A stretch of DNA of 64,000 nt from Anastrepha obliqua (lineage: Eukaryota; Arthropoda; Insecta; Diptera; Tephritidae): assembly GCF_027943255.1 (NCBI RefSeq), contig NC_072893.1, positions 102,121,784 to 102,185,783 on the forward strand. Direction: 5' to 3'. Below the pieces are notes generated by a model. The model made no database searches, was not told the origin of the DNA, and saw only the letters and a list, made by a program, of their open reading frames with translations. Numbering within the stretch: position 1 is the stretch's first letter; each line of letters begins with the position of its first letter. The position numbers and the translations under genes were made by a program. Below, piece by piece: positions 22,275 to 31,593 of this stretch.

Positions 22275-22925
22275 TCGATGTGAAGCAGTAGTCCTATGTA
22301 CCCACCCAAAAGGTCCAAAAATGTCACGTGCAGCAAAATATTTGAAGAACTCGATGACGTTCGTAAATAAATGGAAAGTTAGAAATGTTAACGACGTCCC
22401 CCGACGAGGCCAAAAACGAAAAAAAATCTTCAAAGCAAGGTCAACAGATCATTGACTCATTCGTAACAAAACCAAAAAGACTTGCATGGGTCGTGCATAG
22501 TTGCATGTGTTAGTTCCGGTATTCTGCTGATAGTCGACAACTTCAATGTAAGTTAAGTTAAAAATGTAATTAAGGTTTGTATTGAGGGCTGCTTCTCCGA
22601 AAAAGGATTTGGCCTTTTATTTGTGTTTTCCGCCAATTTGAATGCAGTTTTGACGAATAAAATTTACCAAAAAGCTGTGAAAATGTTTGGAAGAACTGTT
22701 CAACCTTGGATTTTACAAGAAGACAACGATCCCAGGTATCGAAGACGAAGGTGTGTAGAATGAAAACAGCAAAATTGGATTCAAATGACGGATTGAGCTT
22801 CACAGTCGCCTGATGCCAATGAAAATGTTTGGGCAAATTTATCGAGAAAATATCGAAATTAAATAAGAAAGAAATAAATTATCAAAACTTGTCTATAAGG
22901 TCCTGTGATATATGTAGTTAAGAAA
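22275..22925 (+). pseudogene. Tc1-like transposase relic
   Basis: Reads MSRAAKYLKNSMTFVNKWKV and NVNDVPRRGQKRKK (the Tc1 HTH and its GRG-like linker). After a large loss it reads KAVKMFGRTVQPWILQEDND, then PRYRRRRC and, in the same region, SQSPDANENVWANLSRKYR. The combination LQEDNDPxY plus SPDxNPxENVW is characteristic of Tc1 rather than mariner transposases. Multiple stops and a missing first catalytic block make it a relic. No clear inverted ends were found. Confidence 0.68.
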
Positions 22926-24974
22926 TTCACTTATAAGTAATTTATGGCACTTTTTAGATGCTAAACAAACATCTGAAGTCAGTTTGGCTGGCGTTGTACC
23001 GCCTCGTATTACAGGCAATTTGAGTACAATAAATATATTTTCCAGGGGCCACAATGAGACGTTTACAGTACTACTTTTGGACCCATTTTTCTTTTTTATT
23101 TGTATTTTTTTTTAATTTAATTATTAGTTTCTTTAATATTTATATGTTATTACTATTTTTTTATATTTTTTTAATCTTATATTATATTTTAAATATTTTT
23201 GTTTCTTGAATGTTTATATATTTTTTACTTACTTACTTACCTTACTTCAGATTCGTAATCAGCCACCTCAAAAACCCGTTTATGCCAAGTTTCACTAAAA
23301 TCAGTCCATGGCTTGATATTTACGCTATTTTTGTGAGACTTTTGTCCATAGTGAAAGGTAACGAAGAGTCATATCTATTGTTGAATGATTTATCGCTAGC
23401 ACGGGGCTATGAGTGGTCTGGTATAAAAAACTGACAACAAAGTTACAACTCTCCTTTGCGATAGTAGTAGGAAGAAAAATTTATAAAAATTTAGTTAAAT
23501 AAACGCAAATCAAAATTAGCCGGTCTTGTCACTATAAGTAAAAGTAAAGACTCTGATCGCTATTTTTGTATTACCAACAGTTTTTGAAGTCTCAAACTTA
23601 ATTTAACCTTTCGGTATATTATAACTGTAGTCATAGCGATTCCTAGGTATGTATGTTTGTACAGCCAGTTATGTGTTTGTTTGTACTTATTCAGAATTGT
23701 GTTTGTAGTGGAGCCTGCGGCATGTGAAGTTAAGGAATTTTTGTTCAATTTTCGACGTTGGAAAAGCAATAAAAATTTATTAGCCACTTAAAGGCATTTG
23801 GGTTGGAACAATCAAAAATATCTCCAGGGCGCCTGCGAAAATTGATGTCCTTTTATAGGTTCATAAATGCAACGAAAATATTTTTCAGAGCATTTGTTGA
23901 TTTTTAATAGAGAATTAGTTGAGGGATAGAAAAGCGAGGCAGGAAAACGCGAAAATCGACTTCAGCTGGGGACACTTTTCACAGGCAAGATAAGAAAGGC
24001 GTTGTTAGAAAATACAAACACATATACTTGTACAGTTGCGATTACTTTGGGTATACACTTAGAATTATGTGTGTTTATATAGGAATCATAATTTATTTTA
24101 TGTAACAGTATTTACAAAAATAGATGAACCCGCAATTGGATAAACATTGCAAACAGTTTTTTCTGAAGTCACCCCTCCACCTTACCACAGAAGTGTTATG
24201 TCCGGGGCGAAGTATGCCCTTTTCAACTACAATCTGAACTTAAAATGTGCTTATGTACATATGTGACATACATACATACATAGGTACGTACGTATGTTTG
24301 TTGAATGTATTTGCACACATGCAACCCTTGCAAATTGTGGAAAAAAGTTGAGGCTAGCGGAAGTTTGTCAAGTTTTTTCTTTTCATCTGTATGAACAGCT
24401 TTCTAATGCTTTCTCCCCTCTCATCTGACCTAGAATCAATCAATTGCGTAGGTAAGCCCTTCAGCGCAATAAAGAGTGATCTAGAGAATGTAAAGTTTCT
24501 TGTTCGTTTAGAGTAGCAAAAGCAAAATAAAATGTAAAATGCAATAGAAGCCAACAAGAATGTCCTAGAAAACTAAAGCATTTTGTTTTTATGTACACAT
24601 GAACTGTGGAAGGTTGAAGCGAAAAAAAGATATTTAACACAACATTTATTTTCAATATTTTCAAAGATGTAGCGGTAAAGGTCGATGTAAAATATCAACG
24701 AACGATTTCATGGGCACTGTCGTCGATTCTTCTAAAAATTGGTTTATTTGTAGAAAAAAAATAAAATAGAAAGAATTCAACGAGTCTACCGACTACTATT
24801 TGTTGGCCAAAAGTGGAGATGTTATCAAATTGATTTGAAATTGATGTTTGGCGGATTTTTTAAGTTCAGAATGGTGGGTTTAATGTGGCGACCAAATGCA
24901 ATAATTTTTACCTTTCACATTTTACCTTTAATAGATAAGTTTTACTTGATCAAAAAGTTCTCAGAATATTACTC
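22926..24974. other. AT-rich interval, nothing recognised
   Basis: Very T-rich between 23090 and 23220, with simple (CATA)n near 24270. Several short open frames carry no motif I know. Confidence 0.45.
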
Positions 24975-25235
24975 ATAAGCCCACATCTTGTCTTCAGTGA
25001 TGACACGTTTGATGAAAGTTGAGTCGGATTCAGTCTTGGAAATCTTGTATTTTGGAACCAACTTTGCAGCAACACAGCGCAAACCCAAATCATTACCATA
25101 ATTGGATGGATTATGGATCAGCTTTTCATTCACTTTATTGAATTTTCATCAGTTTTCGATGTCGACGGCCTGCCACCATGTTTGTCATCCTTGATTGACT
25201 CACCATCTCTTCTGAAACGCTCATGCTAATCCTAA
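24975..25235 (-). pseudogene. mariner transposase fragment (another DD34D lineage)
   Basis: On the minus strand: NLGLRCVAAKLVPKYKISKT, then STFIKRVITEDKMWAYE. This is the segment from the end of the second HTH to the first catalytic motif. It reads ITEDKMW in place of the usual ITGDETW. No ends and no later catalytic motifs are present. Confidence 0.6.
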
Positions 25236-25288
25236 ACGACTTTTTTCTTTACATATACTTTTTTCTTTACATATATTGGATTGACATA

Positions 25289-25473
25289 CCTTATACTCAA
25301 ATATGAACGAGACGTTATCAATAAAACGGTCCGCGGATGACATATGGCAAAAATAAATTTTTTGTTTTTTGGTAGGACTGTTATAAGCTTACATGGCAAA
25401 TTTCAGCGTGATATGTCACATAGTTTGTTTTCTGTGCTACTGTAAACAAGTCAAGCTCGAGTGTGTTCTTCGA
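25289..25473. repeat. Long terminal inverted repeat, left arm (copy E)
   Basis: Pairs with 26021-26205. It contains tcaaatatgaacgagacg, ggtccgcggatgacatatgg and gagtgtgttcttcga. The inner boundary falls in ttcgaagaac, a sequence also present at the natural site in the transposase gene (attcgaagaa in copy G). Confidence 0.88.
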
Positions 25474-26012
25474 GTTCTCTTTTATGACTTCAATTATCGC
25501 AAAATGTTTTCCGGCAACTTGAGCTTGGGAAACAGGAAAAAGTCACATGGAGCCATATCAGGCGAATACGGTGCTTGCGGAACGATATTAACATTATTTT
25601 TGTTCAAATAATCGCGATGTGTGAGCTGGTGCATTATCGTGATGCAAGAACCATGACTTGTTGTCCCACAATTCCTTCCTTTTAAGACGAATGTTCTCGC
25701 GCAAACGCTTTAAAACGTCTAAATAATATTCAGCGTTAACCGATCGGCCTTGCGGAAGGAACTCCGAGTGCACCACACCTTCGTAATCGAAAATAAACAG
25801 TCAGCATAACCTTAATTTTTGAGCGCCTTTGGGGTGGTTTTTTGGGTTGATGTACGGCCCCCTTTGAACGATTTGTACCACTGGAAAACACGTGCACGCG
25901 ATAGAGCAGAGTCCCCATAGGTTGTCTGTAACATTTCTAAGGCGTCTGAAGCCGAAATTTTGTTGGAATAACAAAATTTCAAACAAATTCTTTGTTCAAC
26001 TTGAATTTTCAT
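25474..26012 (-). pseudogene. mariner transposase, internally deleted, C-terminus replaced
   Basis: Starts MKIQVEQRICLKFCYSNKIS with the first HTH (YGDSALSRARVFQWYKSFKG). It then jumps from RTSTQK to the KALKN stretch, losing the second HTH and the first catalytic aspartate. The remainder reads VHSEFLPQGRSVNAEYYLDV, NKSWFLHHDNAPAHTSR and AYSPDMAPCDFF (in part) before running into the inverted arm after the KENSK segment. The same deletion is present in the copy at 39065-39608. Confidence 0.85.
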
Positions 26013-26020
26013 CGTTAAAT

Positions 26021-26205
26021 TCGAAGAACACACTCGAGCTTGACTTGTTTACAGTAGCACAGAAAACAAACTATGTGACATATCACGCTGAAATTTGCCA
26101 TGTAAGCTTATAACAGTCCTACCATCCAACAAAAAGTTTATTTTTGCCATATGTCATCCGCGGACCGTTTTATTGATAACGTCTCGTTCATATTTGAGCA
26201 GAAGA
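26021..26205. repeat. Long terminal inverted repeat, right arm (copy E)
   Basis: The complement of 25289-25473. It ends about 9 bases before the transposase ATG (complement of 26010-26012), so it equals the whole 5' untranslated region. Confidence 0.88.
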
Positions 26206-26310
26206 TATTTAAGAACTGGTGGGTAAATTTGGACTAAAATCTTTCTAGTTGAACGAGAATATATTAATGTTGAAGTACTATTCAAATACCTTACTCTTAA
26301 TTTGTACTAT

Positions 26311-26430
26311 TGATATAAATAAATAAATAAAATAAATAGAATAAATACAATAAATAAAATAAATAAAATAGATAAAACAAATACAATAAATAAAATAAAT
26401 GAAATAAAGAAAAAATAAATAAAAAACCAA
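26311..26430. repeat. Simple repeat (AAATA)n with interruptions
   Basis: A run of aaataaataaaataaatag-type units over ~120 bp. It abuts a minus-strand mariner N-terminal scrap. Confidence 0.8.
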
Positions 26431-26459
26431 AATAAATAATATTTGCCGAATTTTGAAAG

Positions 26460-26516
26460 TTTTCCTTTTTTAACGCAAAATTTAATACAAACTCTTTGTT
26501 GCAAGTTCAACTCCAT
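26460..26516 (-). pseudogene. mariner N-terminal scrap
   Basis: MELNLQQRVCIKFCVKKGK is the start of a mariner transposase of the same general type as at 224 and 39065. It is cut off after ~19 codons beside a simple repeat. Confidence 0.6.
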
Positions 26517-27734
26517 TTTTAAAACTGTAAAAAATCGAAAACATGTGAAGATGTAGATTTAATCAAGATGGCGTAACCTTTACAAATGTGAAACAATTGC
26601 AACAAAATTTTGGTACGAGTTCTGGTCACAGGTGTGGCAATCTAACACAAAAAAACAGAATTCTAATCTGTTAATTTAGAGCGTCACCTGGCGGTGATTC
26701 CGGGATCTTTTTTTATCCATGTGGCTTATATTAAAATATGAATTTAAGGCCACCGAAAAATCTAGTTGTTACATGACAAGGGAGTCATGTCGTCTTCTTC
26801 GTTTGATAAAGAATAATCATCTGCTCTCAAAGTAACAGCTAAATTCGCTTGGCCTCGTTTTGAGCAGGCGCGCTAGACAATAAATCTACATCTTTTTCCT
26901 GATTTTCTGCTAGCTCCAGCTTGTCTTCTTTGCGACCAGTCCGATTTTCGTATACAAGCGGTTTCATTTCCGTTCCCTTTTTTGAAACAGTTTTATTAAT
27001 GGAAAAATCATTATAATTCTAATTACAGGGATGCTGTCAGTTGAACATGGATTTATCGATACTTTAAAAATGACTTTAGATCAGCAAACAGTAGTTCCCG
27101 AATCATAGACGAATATCTTCCATTCTTCTCGAAACTTTTATAACTTTTTACGATAAATAAAATTTTAAAAAATTTATTTTGAAAAAAACTATATATTTTT
27201 GTTGAAAATTGTTGGCCATTTGTGAAAAGCACTACCGCTTAGATTGTTTTCTTTCTGTCTAGAAGTCTAATAATGGGATTCCAGTAACTTTTCGAGTTAG
27301 TTTCAAAAATGTATTTACCTACACCGAAGCGACGCTTCGATCGATTTGCAAAAGGACGTATTATATGAGCATGCCCACGCTTCGCTAGAACAGTATTTCG
27401 CACGAATTTTTCAATATAAAAAGTTTAAAATTTTTCCTTTTAGTTCTTATCATTCTCAAGCCCAGAAATAATCCTGTTTTTAGAACAATTGACGACGATG
27501 TCCAAAATACTTTAAACCGAGCCAAGGAATAGCTCAGTGCTTGTAATCCAGTTCAATAAACATCGCCGCTTGCCATCAGGTAGTAATGAAGTGGTGCGAA
27601 ACTGATTTTTACTCCCAATTTAATTTAAGTTCTTGAATGTTGCATTTAGTTTTGAATTGAATATTAAATTTACACAAATTTTAATTTTCTTCTAATAAAA
27701 ATTAAATGTTTCTGTTTTATAAGTAGGTGTGATA
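26517..27734. other. No recognised feature
   Basis: AT-rich spacer with no coding similarity or inverted ends seen. Confidence 0.45.
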
Positions 27735-28645
27735 CTAAGTTTCCAATATTCGACGGACCCATCTGGCAACCCTGTATCTTTTGACAGAGACGTCAGATCG
27801 CTTAATGACATACTGCGTTGGAAGCGTCAGTCCAAACAGATTTTTACCATGGAACAGTACACGTCACGCGAACGCTCCCAAATTGTTGAAATTTACAATA
27901 CATTCAACAAAAGAAGTCAAAAGAAGAAGAACAAAAACATCATGTCCGATGAGGCTCATTTCTTATTGAATGGGACGGTAAACAAGCAAAATTGCCGTAT
28001 TTATGCCACTGAAAATCCTCACGAAATTCAAGAGGTAGCAAAGTCACTGTTTGGTGCGGCGTTAGTGCGAAAACGGTTATTGAGCCGTTTTTCTTCGAAA
28101 ATGAAGGTGGTCAAGCTGTTACCGTCAATCAGGAGCGTTAATGCGATATGATAACCACTTTTGTCATGTCAATTATTTGTCGAAAGCGTATGAGGCAGTT
28201 CTGGTTTCAACAAGACGGCGCTCTACCCCACACAGCTCGCACCACAATCGATGTTTTGAAGAAATTGTTTCCTCGTCGTTTGATGTCGAAAAATGGCGAT
28301 TTTGACTGGCCACCGCTCGATTTAACGCCACCTGACTTTTTCTTGTGGGGATATTGAAAATCAAAGGATTATGTTAATAAGCCAAAGACCATAGTAGAGC
28401 TCAAGAACAACATCCGTGAGGAAATATCCGCTATTCCAGCCGCTAAAACTATGGAAAATGCTGAAAAACGGGCACAATACGCCGTACAGGCTCAAGGCGG
28501 CCATTTGAGAGATATCATATTCAAAAAGTGATGTCAACAAATCTGCTTGAACCAAATAAAATGATTATTATCGTCAATATCAAAAAAATTATGTTTTTCT
28601 TGATTTAAAAAAAAACACATGGGTCCGTAGAATATAGGTAACCCG
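27735..28645 (+). mobile_element. DD41D mariner deletion derivative (third family)
   Basis: Inverted ends of ~27 bp centred on atattc(g/t)acggacccat pair across the element, with TA just outside (27733-27734, 28646-28647). The 911-bp interior has lost most of the DNA-binding region. The ends differ from the cagggtgg families, so this is a distinct DD41D lineage. Confidence 0.82.
27849..28531 (+). pseudogene. DD41D transposase, internally deleted
   Basis: Begins MEQYTSRERSQIVEIYNTFN and passes directly through a lysine-rich junction to IMSDEAHFLLNGTVNKQNCR, which carries the first catalytic aspartate. The second motif (FWFQQDGALPHTARTTI) is readable after a frame change. The third reads PPLDLTPPDFFLWGY, after a small in-frame loss relative to PPRSxDLTPPDFF, and is followed by a TGA. 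The tail AQGGHLRDIIFKK ends in a stop at 28529-28531. The first segment is open across the deletion junction. Confidence 0.85.
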
Positions 28646-28859
28646 TATATACTTAGTTTGCCATACGAGGTGGGTTAAAAAAATAAGGCGCATTTTAAAA
28701 TTTCGCGGGCTCCGTACATTCGTCTTTCGATTATTATTTTTTTATATTGGTACACTCGTCTCGAAGATATGTTCACGGTTCTAGCAATATAGCCTGCTTA
28801 GTTTGTTTGTGAGAGGCATAAATAAGACAAGTGTTTTGCGCGTTAGGCGATTTTCTGCT

Positions 28860-29414
28860 ATTGACTCTTGGTTCTCCTGGACTCTTCCATTGGGAAGATT
28901 GGGCTTTGGTTTCGATGTCATAACCATACGAGTATACCCATGATTTGTCACCAGTTATGGCCTTTTTAAGCAGATCTGGATGATCGTTGACGTCATTCAA
29001 CAATTCCTGAGCGATGCTCATGCGACGTTGTTTTTGGTAAAAATTCAGCAATTTTGGGATGAACTTCTCTGCCACACGCTACATGCCCAACATTTCCGAA
29101 AATATATACATAGATATAGAAAGAGATACAGATATGCCGACATCCTTAGCAACTTCTCTAACAGTTATTCGACGATTTTCCGTAGCAATTTTCTTCACTT
29201 TCTCAACACTTTCATGGGTTGTTGATGTGCTGGGGCGTCCAGAGCGAGCGTCGTCATTCACATCTTCTCGGTCTTCAGTGAACAGCTTGTACAACTTGTA
29301 AACATTTTTTTGTCACAGAGTACTATCACCCTATGCCACTGTCAACATTTCCAGTGTTTTTGAGCACTTAATTCCATTTTTAATGCAAAATTTGACGCAA
29401 ATTCTTTGATCCTT
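28860..29414 (-). pseudogene. mariner transposase pseudogene, C-terminal half missing
   Basis: The expected ATG is AAG (29412-29414); reading continues DQRICVKFCIKNGIKCSKTL. After a stop come YKLFTEDREDVNDDARSGRP and the second HTH (NRRITVREVAKDVGIS). Then comes a run of SLSISMYIF derived from a tata-rich insertion. It continues VAEKFIPKLLNFYQKQRRMS and AITGDKSWVYSYGYDIETKA, with the GDE motif altered to GDK, and breaks off after QSSQWKSPGEPR. The two later catalytic motifs are absent because the inverted leader replaces them. Confidence 0.86.
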
Positions 29415-29487
29415 CTTCGAGACGAGTGTACCAACATAAAAAAAAAATAATCGAAAGTACGTAGCCCGGGAAATTTGAAACTTCACC

Positions 29488-29849
29488 GTATTTTCACTGA
29501 TTTGCATCGTGACCTCAAGATGTCATTAGTATAAGAAGTTGTCAAATATTACGCTGTAGCTCATGCCGAAAGGCTCGAAAAACATACTAACCCGGCGGCT
29601 CGGCGACTTGCTAATTTAGTTGGCCAATGCCGGAGACTTAGACGAAAAAAACCAAATGATCTTGTTCCAGAAATGTTGATGACTGACAAATATATGTAAA
29701 TTTCTGTCAGCTGTCTTCCAGTTATATACGTATTTCCTGTAAACACTGTCGAACTTAATAAAATAATATTACTTGATAGTGGTGAACTAGGTGTAATAGA
29801 ATGAAATGTATTTAAATATTTATAACATTTCAATAAAAAACAAAAAAAA
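29488..29849 (+). mobile_element. Jockey-type LINE 3' fragment nested in a mariner end
   Basis: Reads HAERLEKHTNPAARRLANLV, then GQCRRLRRKKPNDLVPEM, a Jockey-style ORF2 C-terminus, followed by a 3' untranslated region and an A-rich tail (caataaaaaacaaaaaaaac). It separates two halves of the mariner's right terminal repeat (cttcacc | ttattttttgaacacacct). The mariner was therefore present first. Confidence 0.7.
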
Positions 29850-29934
29850 CCTTATTTTTTGAACACACCTCGTATGTCGCTTATATTGTTTTACGTGATT
29901 TTTCTTTGTGTGGCTTTCCAAGGAACATATCTAC

Positions 29935-30245
29935 ATGAGCGGTTCAATAAGTACCCGTGTTTGATGACGGAGGGCGTTTGTGAGGGAAGTTAGTATTAGC
30001 ATCGTTTACTGCCATCTATCAAACGACGGCAAAACAAATCTCCGACTGATTGATACGTTAGTTTGGATTTGGTAGATATTCCCGTAAGACGTGTTTCGTA
30101 ATTTTCAGTAAGATGGAAAAAGAGCTGTATCGTTCGGTAATTGCCTTTCTGTTTTTGCATGGGAAAAGTGAGAGGAGATAAAAGTTGGATGCTCTCTATG
30201 GGGACGCTTCGCCATCTATGATGACAGTTAGATATTGGTTGAAAG
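29935..30245 (+). pseudogene. irritans/mauritiana-like mariner 5' fragment
   Basis: Left-end-like sequence (gcggttcaataagtacccgt) is followed ~180 bp later by MEKELYRSVIAFLFLHGKSE, a stop, then KLDALYGDASPSMMTVRYWL. This is the first HTH of an irritans-type mariner. The remainder of the element is absent. Confidence 0.65.
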
Positions 30246-31593
30246 AAACAACAACAAAAACCCTATCCTTGAAAAGCAAACACCTATAACTTTAGAAAGA
30301 TGCCACCGTAAATCGGAACTTACATTTCTAAGAAAGCGTCGAAGTTTAGACTAAAAAAACTTATAAAACAATTTGATAAAAAGTATAAGATAAACGTGAT
30401 TATATTGTTGGTGTAAAAGGTATATGTATTAATTTCGACCGAATTTGGCGGTTCATTATTTTCGCCGGTGTCTTCGTAGAAATGAAAATTGCAGATTTAT
30501 TTATTTATTGATGGAAAATTTCCCGGGTCTGGGCTTGCCCACTTGAGATATTTTGCGCGCTACAAAAAAATTTTATTACCGAAATGTATTACTACTTTTT
30601 GTAGCTACAACTCGAATGCACTATTAATCGCACAATAACAAAGCACTTTTATTTGAATGCCACTTCAGAGCCATGAATAAAGTTTAACATTGTATGTTTA
30701 AAACTTGCTTCCATGGAATAGAATGCCATTAACATTCTCTGCCAATGGCACTGAATTCATCCTTTCAAGCCATGCAAATTATAATAAATAAAGTAATAAA
30801 AATAAATATATAATAATTATATTTTTAATTTTCAAAATTGATTTTGTTATTATTCTTTTACTTCCAAAAAGTACAGAAGCATCCGCTTTTTTATAGTGGT
30901 TGTTACCTCCTAAGATGGCGGTGTGGGAATTCATTGGTAAAATTTGTGTGTGGAATTCAAAAATGCTGTAAAAGTTGCCTCAGTTTTTGCTAATGGTACA
31001 CAAAGACCCGTAAACGGAAAAGCAGATGGCACAATTTTTACAATGTATAGTAGTAATTACAGATTACTCACCCTGTTGGAATCCGAGATAAAAATCTAAC
31101 GGAGCATCTACTCTGCTCAAATGGGTATGAGCCGAAGATTTTGAGTGGTGGCTACGCAAAGTTGAGTAAGTAGGGGTGAAAGTATAAATTTGCACCGCAG
31201 CTGGAACCTTATGTTTTCAGACATACATACATACATATACCTATATGCAGATTTCAAGCACGTGGTGTGAATAAAAGTGCTGAATGAGACTGAACGGCGC
31301 CGTTGCTTCAGGGTGGGTAGGTGCTTAAGTATTTGCACAGATTATGTTGGTTTTCAATATGTGGAAAGCTTATGGCCAGCGGCAAGCGTGTTTTCAACGC
31401 ATAATTAATGTTGCGTATATGCGAGACAAGCATAAAATTTTATTACTACTCTCTTCGTACCAGCAAATGTGCACGTAAAAACATAAATTGTAATACAGTT
31501 GAAAATTATTTTTTTGTTTTGAGGCCCTAAACTCCTTACTACAAAAGTGCTGCAGCATAACATGGACTTGAAATTGAAATTTGAAAAGGCCAA
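30246..31593. other. No recognised feature
   Basis: AT-rich; short open frames only, none with a known motif. Confidence 0.45.

Larger units (their letters stand above)
25289..26205 (-). mobile_element. mariner with ~185-bp inverted ends (foldback form), copy E
   Basis: Flanked by TA at 25287-25288 and 26206-26207. The left 185 bp and right 185 bp are inverted copies of one another, far longer than the ~30-bp ends usual for mariners. Transposase coding lies on the minus strand between them. The right arm is the natural 5' end plus 5' untranslated region. The left arm is an inverted duplicate of it that replaces the natural 3' end. The copy at 38872-39790 has the same structure. Confidence 0.88.
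28666..29872 (-). mobile_element. mariner with 3' end replaced by inverted 5' end; interrupted by LINE
   Basis: Flanked by TA. The minus-oriented gene has its natural 5' end at the right (cgaggtgtgttcaaaaaata). The left end is a second, inverted copy of the same 5' end and untranslated region: ttcgcgggct, then tttggtacactcgtctcgaa equivalents at 28700-28766 versus 29411-29487. The left arm continues for ~96 bp (28767-28862) with a 5'-leader segment that also occurs in the mariner at 54231-54333. A Jockey fragment (29488-29849) sits within the right inverted end. Confidence 0.8.

Noticed and set aside
24250..24300. catacata/tatgtatg runs as a regulatory site
   Set aside because: Such simple sequence is scattered all over the window and shows no specific placement.
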